Of a DNA stretch of 64,000 bases, positions 63,078 to 64,000 are shown piece by piece; within the stretch, counting starts at the first letter, position 1; every line of letters begins with the position of its first letter. The position numbers were made by a program, and so were the translations under genes. Location of the stretch: positions 2,583,001 through 2,647,000 of the forward strand of contig NZ_CP046908.1 of the NCBI RefSeq assembly GCF_009789575.1. Reading direction: 5' to 3'. The stretch is from Stappia indica. GTDB taxonomy: Bacteria > Pseudomonadota > Alphaproteobacteria > Rhizobiales > Stappiaceae. The notes below the pieces were generated by a model that was not told the origin of the DNA, ran no database searches, and saw only the letters and a program-made list of their open reading frames with translations.

Positions 63078-63857
63078 ATGCCACTGCCTTGCATCGGGCA
63101 TCGTCAGACGCGGGCGTTCGGGCGGCATCACGCCGCCCGGCGAATTGCGTTCCTTCTCCTTTCCGGCCTTTTCCTCGCCGCCACATCGGCGGCGGCCGCG
63201 AGAGCACAGAACCCACCATCCGTCCTGCAAACGACATGCGATCCGCTTGCGGCCCATGTGGCGGAAGCCGCTGAGCGCTTCTCCATTCCCGAGCACTGGA
63301 TTCGCGCCGTCATGCAGACGGAAAGCGCCGGTGATCGCTCCGCCATATCCTCGGCCGGCGCCATGGGCCTGATGCAGGTCATGCCCGACACATGGACGGA
63401 ACTGCGCTTGCGTTACGGCTTCGGCAGCGACCCGTTTGCGCCGCGCGACAACATCCTCGCGGGCACCGCCTATCTGCGCGAGATGCTCGACCGATACGGC
63501 AATATCGGCGCGATGCTCGCTGCCTATAATGCCGGGCCGGCGCGCTACGATGAATATGTTTCGACCGGCCGCGACTTGCCAGCAGAAACCCGTGCCTATA
63601 TCGCGGCACTCGTCACTCTTCTCGGCGGGGAACCGCTTCCTCATAACCTCGCAAATGCTTCGCCATCGGTCACCGACTGGCGCGAAGCCGGCCTCTTCGC
63701 GGTGTCCGCCAGCAGCCCGGAAACTGCGCCCGGCTTGCACGGCGAGCGTCACGCGAGCGGCACACTGGCGGCACCGACATCGCACCACAATCCGCTCGTG
63801 CCAGCACAACCGGACGCCCTGTTTCCGGTTCGTACTTCCCAGGGAGCCCGGCCATGA
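63078..63857 (+). CDS. lytic transglycosylase (VirB1-like)
   Basis: 259 residues. N-terminal signal-like stretch (AFLLLSGLFLAATSAAAARAQ), then the SLT domain: catalytic Glu in VMQTESAGDRSAISSAGAMGLMQVMPDTW, YLREMLDRYGNIGAMLAAYNAGPARYD. Opens the peptidoglycan for the conjugation machine. The C-terminal ~85 residues are low-complexity. Its stop overlaps an ATG at 63854. Confidence 0.95.
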   Translation: MPLPCIGHRQTRAFGRHHAARRIAFLLLSGLFLAATSAAAARAQNPPSVLQTTCDPLAAHVAEAAERFSIPEHWIRAVMQTESAGDRSAISSAGAMGLMQVMPDTWTELRLRYGFGSDPFAPRDNILAGTAYLREMLDRYGNIGAMLAAYNAGPARYDEYVSTGRDLPAETRAYIAALVTLLGGEPLPHNLANASPSVTDWREAGLFAVSASSPETAPGLHGERHASGTLAAPTSHHNPLVPAQPDALFPVRTSQGARP

Positions 63858-64000
63858 GACGCAGCGTGCAACCTCGCATCGTGGCGCAATGCCGGAAAGG
63901 AGGTGCGGCAGGAAGGGCGACGTTAGTGATAGTGCGAATGGTAGGGCAAGTTAAAAGCGCCTGCCACGAACGCCCTAAGCCTCTGACTAAGCTTGGCTTT
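63854..64000 (+). other. window end: possible partial ORF or transfer-related spacer
   Basis: An open frame from ATG 63854 (overlapping the transglycosylase stop) runs off the window; MRRSVQPRIVAQCRKGGAAG has no known domain. TAGGGC and GCCCTA at about 63940 and 63973 form a spaced inverted repeat. In related elements a relaxase gene follows here, so an oriT nearby is possible, but nothing decides it. Confidence 0.3.

Overview
The window is GC-rich alphaproteobacterial DNA. Gene content and order (hemY-like, mitofilin-like, hemD, hemC divergent from tsaD; gpsA followed by YciI, EVE and methyltransferase genes; a Tad-pilus vWA protein; CnoX-type thioredoxin; Trm112) point to Hyphomicrobiales (Rhizobiales), possibly Stappiaceae. 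That placement is inference from gene content, not from a database search.

Bases 1-21,600 are ordinary chromosome: the end of a TadG-like protein, tRNA-Thr(CGT), acs, the leftward block hemC-hemD-mitofilin-like-hemY, the divergent block tsaD-nudix-gpsA, then YciI/EVE/methyltransferase, an M20 amidohydrolase, a TauE permease, a threonine dehydratase, leuB, and a leftward group (Trm112, LON-like, thioredoxin-TPR, aminoacyl-tRNA deacylase). An intact IS5/IS427-type element (21,633-22,453) and tRNA-Gly(GCC) (22,632-22,705) mark the edge of accessory DNA.

Bases 22,700-33,100 carry a decayed IS110 transposase and then a sulfide/sulfane-sulfur island: DsrE-like, OsmC-like, a Tat-exported sulfide:quinone-oxidoreductase-like protein broken by a 1-nt deletion, a small membrane protein, an AraC regulator, an SLC13 permease, an ETHE1/Blh-type persulfide dioxygenase-like MBL protein, DUF2892, a split YeeE/YedE pair, a DUF442 sulfurtransferase-like protein and a SulP permease. 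Together they suit oxidation of sulfide to persulfide and export or uptake of the sulfur products.

Bases 33,300-36,000 are wreckage: an ABC-2 permease remnant, an IS3-family element (34,072-35,340) and an integrase gene cut off at the IS end. Bases 36,008-40,364 hold a compact six-gene operon and the most interesting object here. Its last two genes are Kiwa anti-phage genes (kwaA-like four-TM protein, kwaB with DUF4868). The four genes before them are a STAS-like/winged-helix protein, a small unknown, a cysteine-rich DUF4417-like protein and a GHKL ATPase, joined by overlaps or zero gaps. This looks like an undescribed, regulated or extended form of Kiwa.

Bases 40,700-64,000 are the backbone of an integrative and conjugative element (or related plasmid): ArdC-type antirestriction protein, DUF2958, a long ParB, VapBC, a 1449-aa Strawberry-notch-type helicase/methylase, toprim primase-like protein, DUF2493, SSB, AlpA-like HTH, RepA, DUF2840, DNA methyltransferase, TraF-type S26 peptidase, DUF736 and a lytic transglycosylase. 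The mating-pair and relaxase genes presumably lie beyond the right edge. Four ICE genes share a structured 5' leader with compensatory base changes, and repA carries iteron-like direct repeats.
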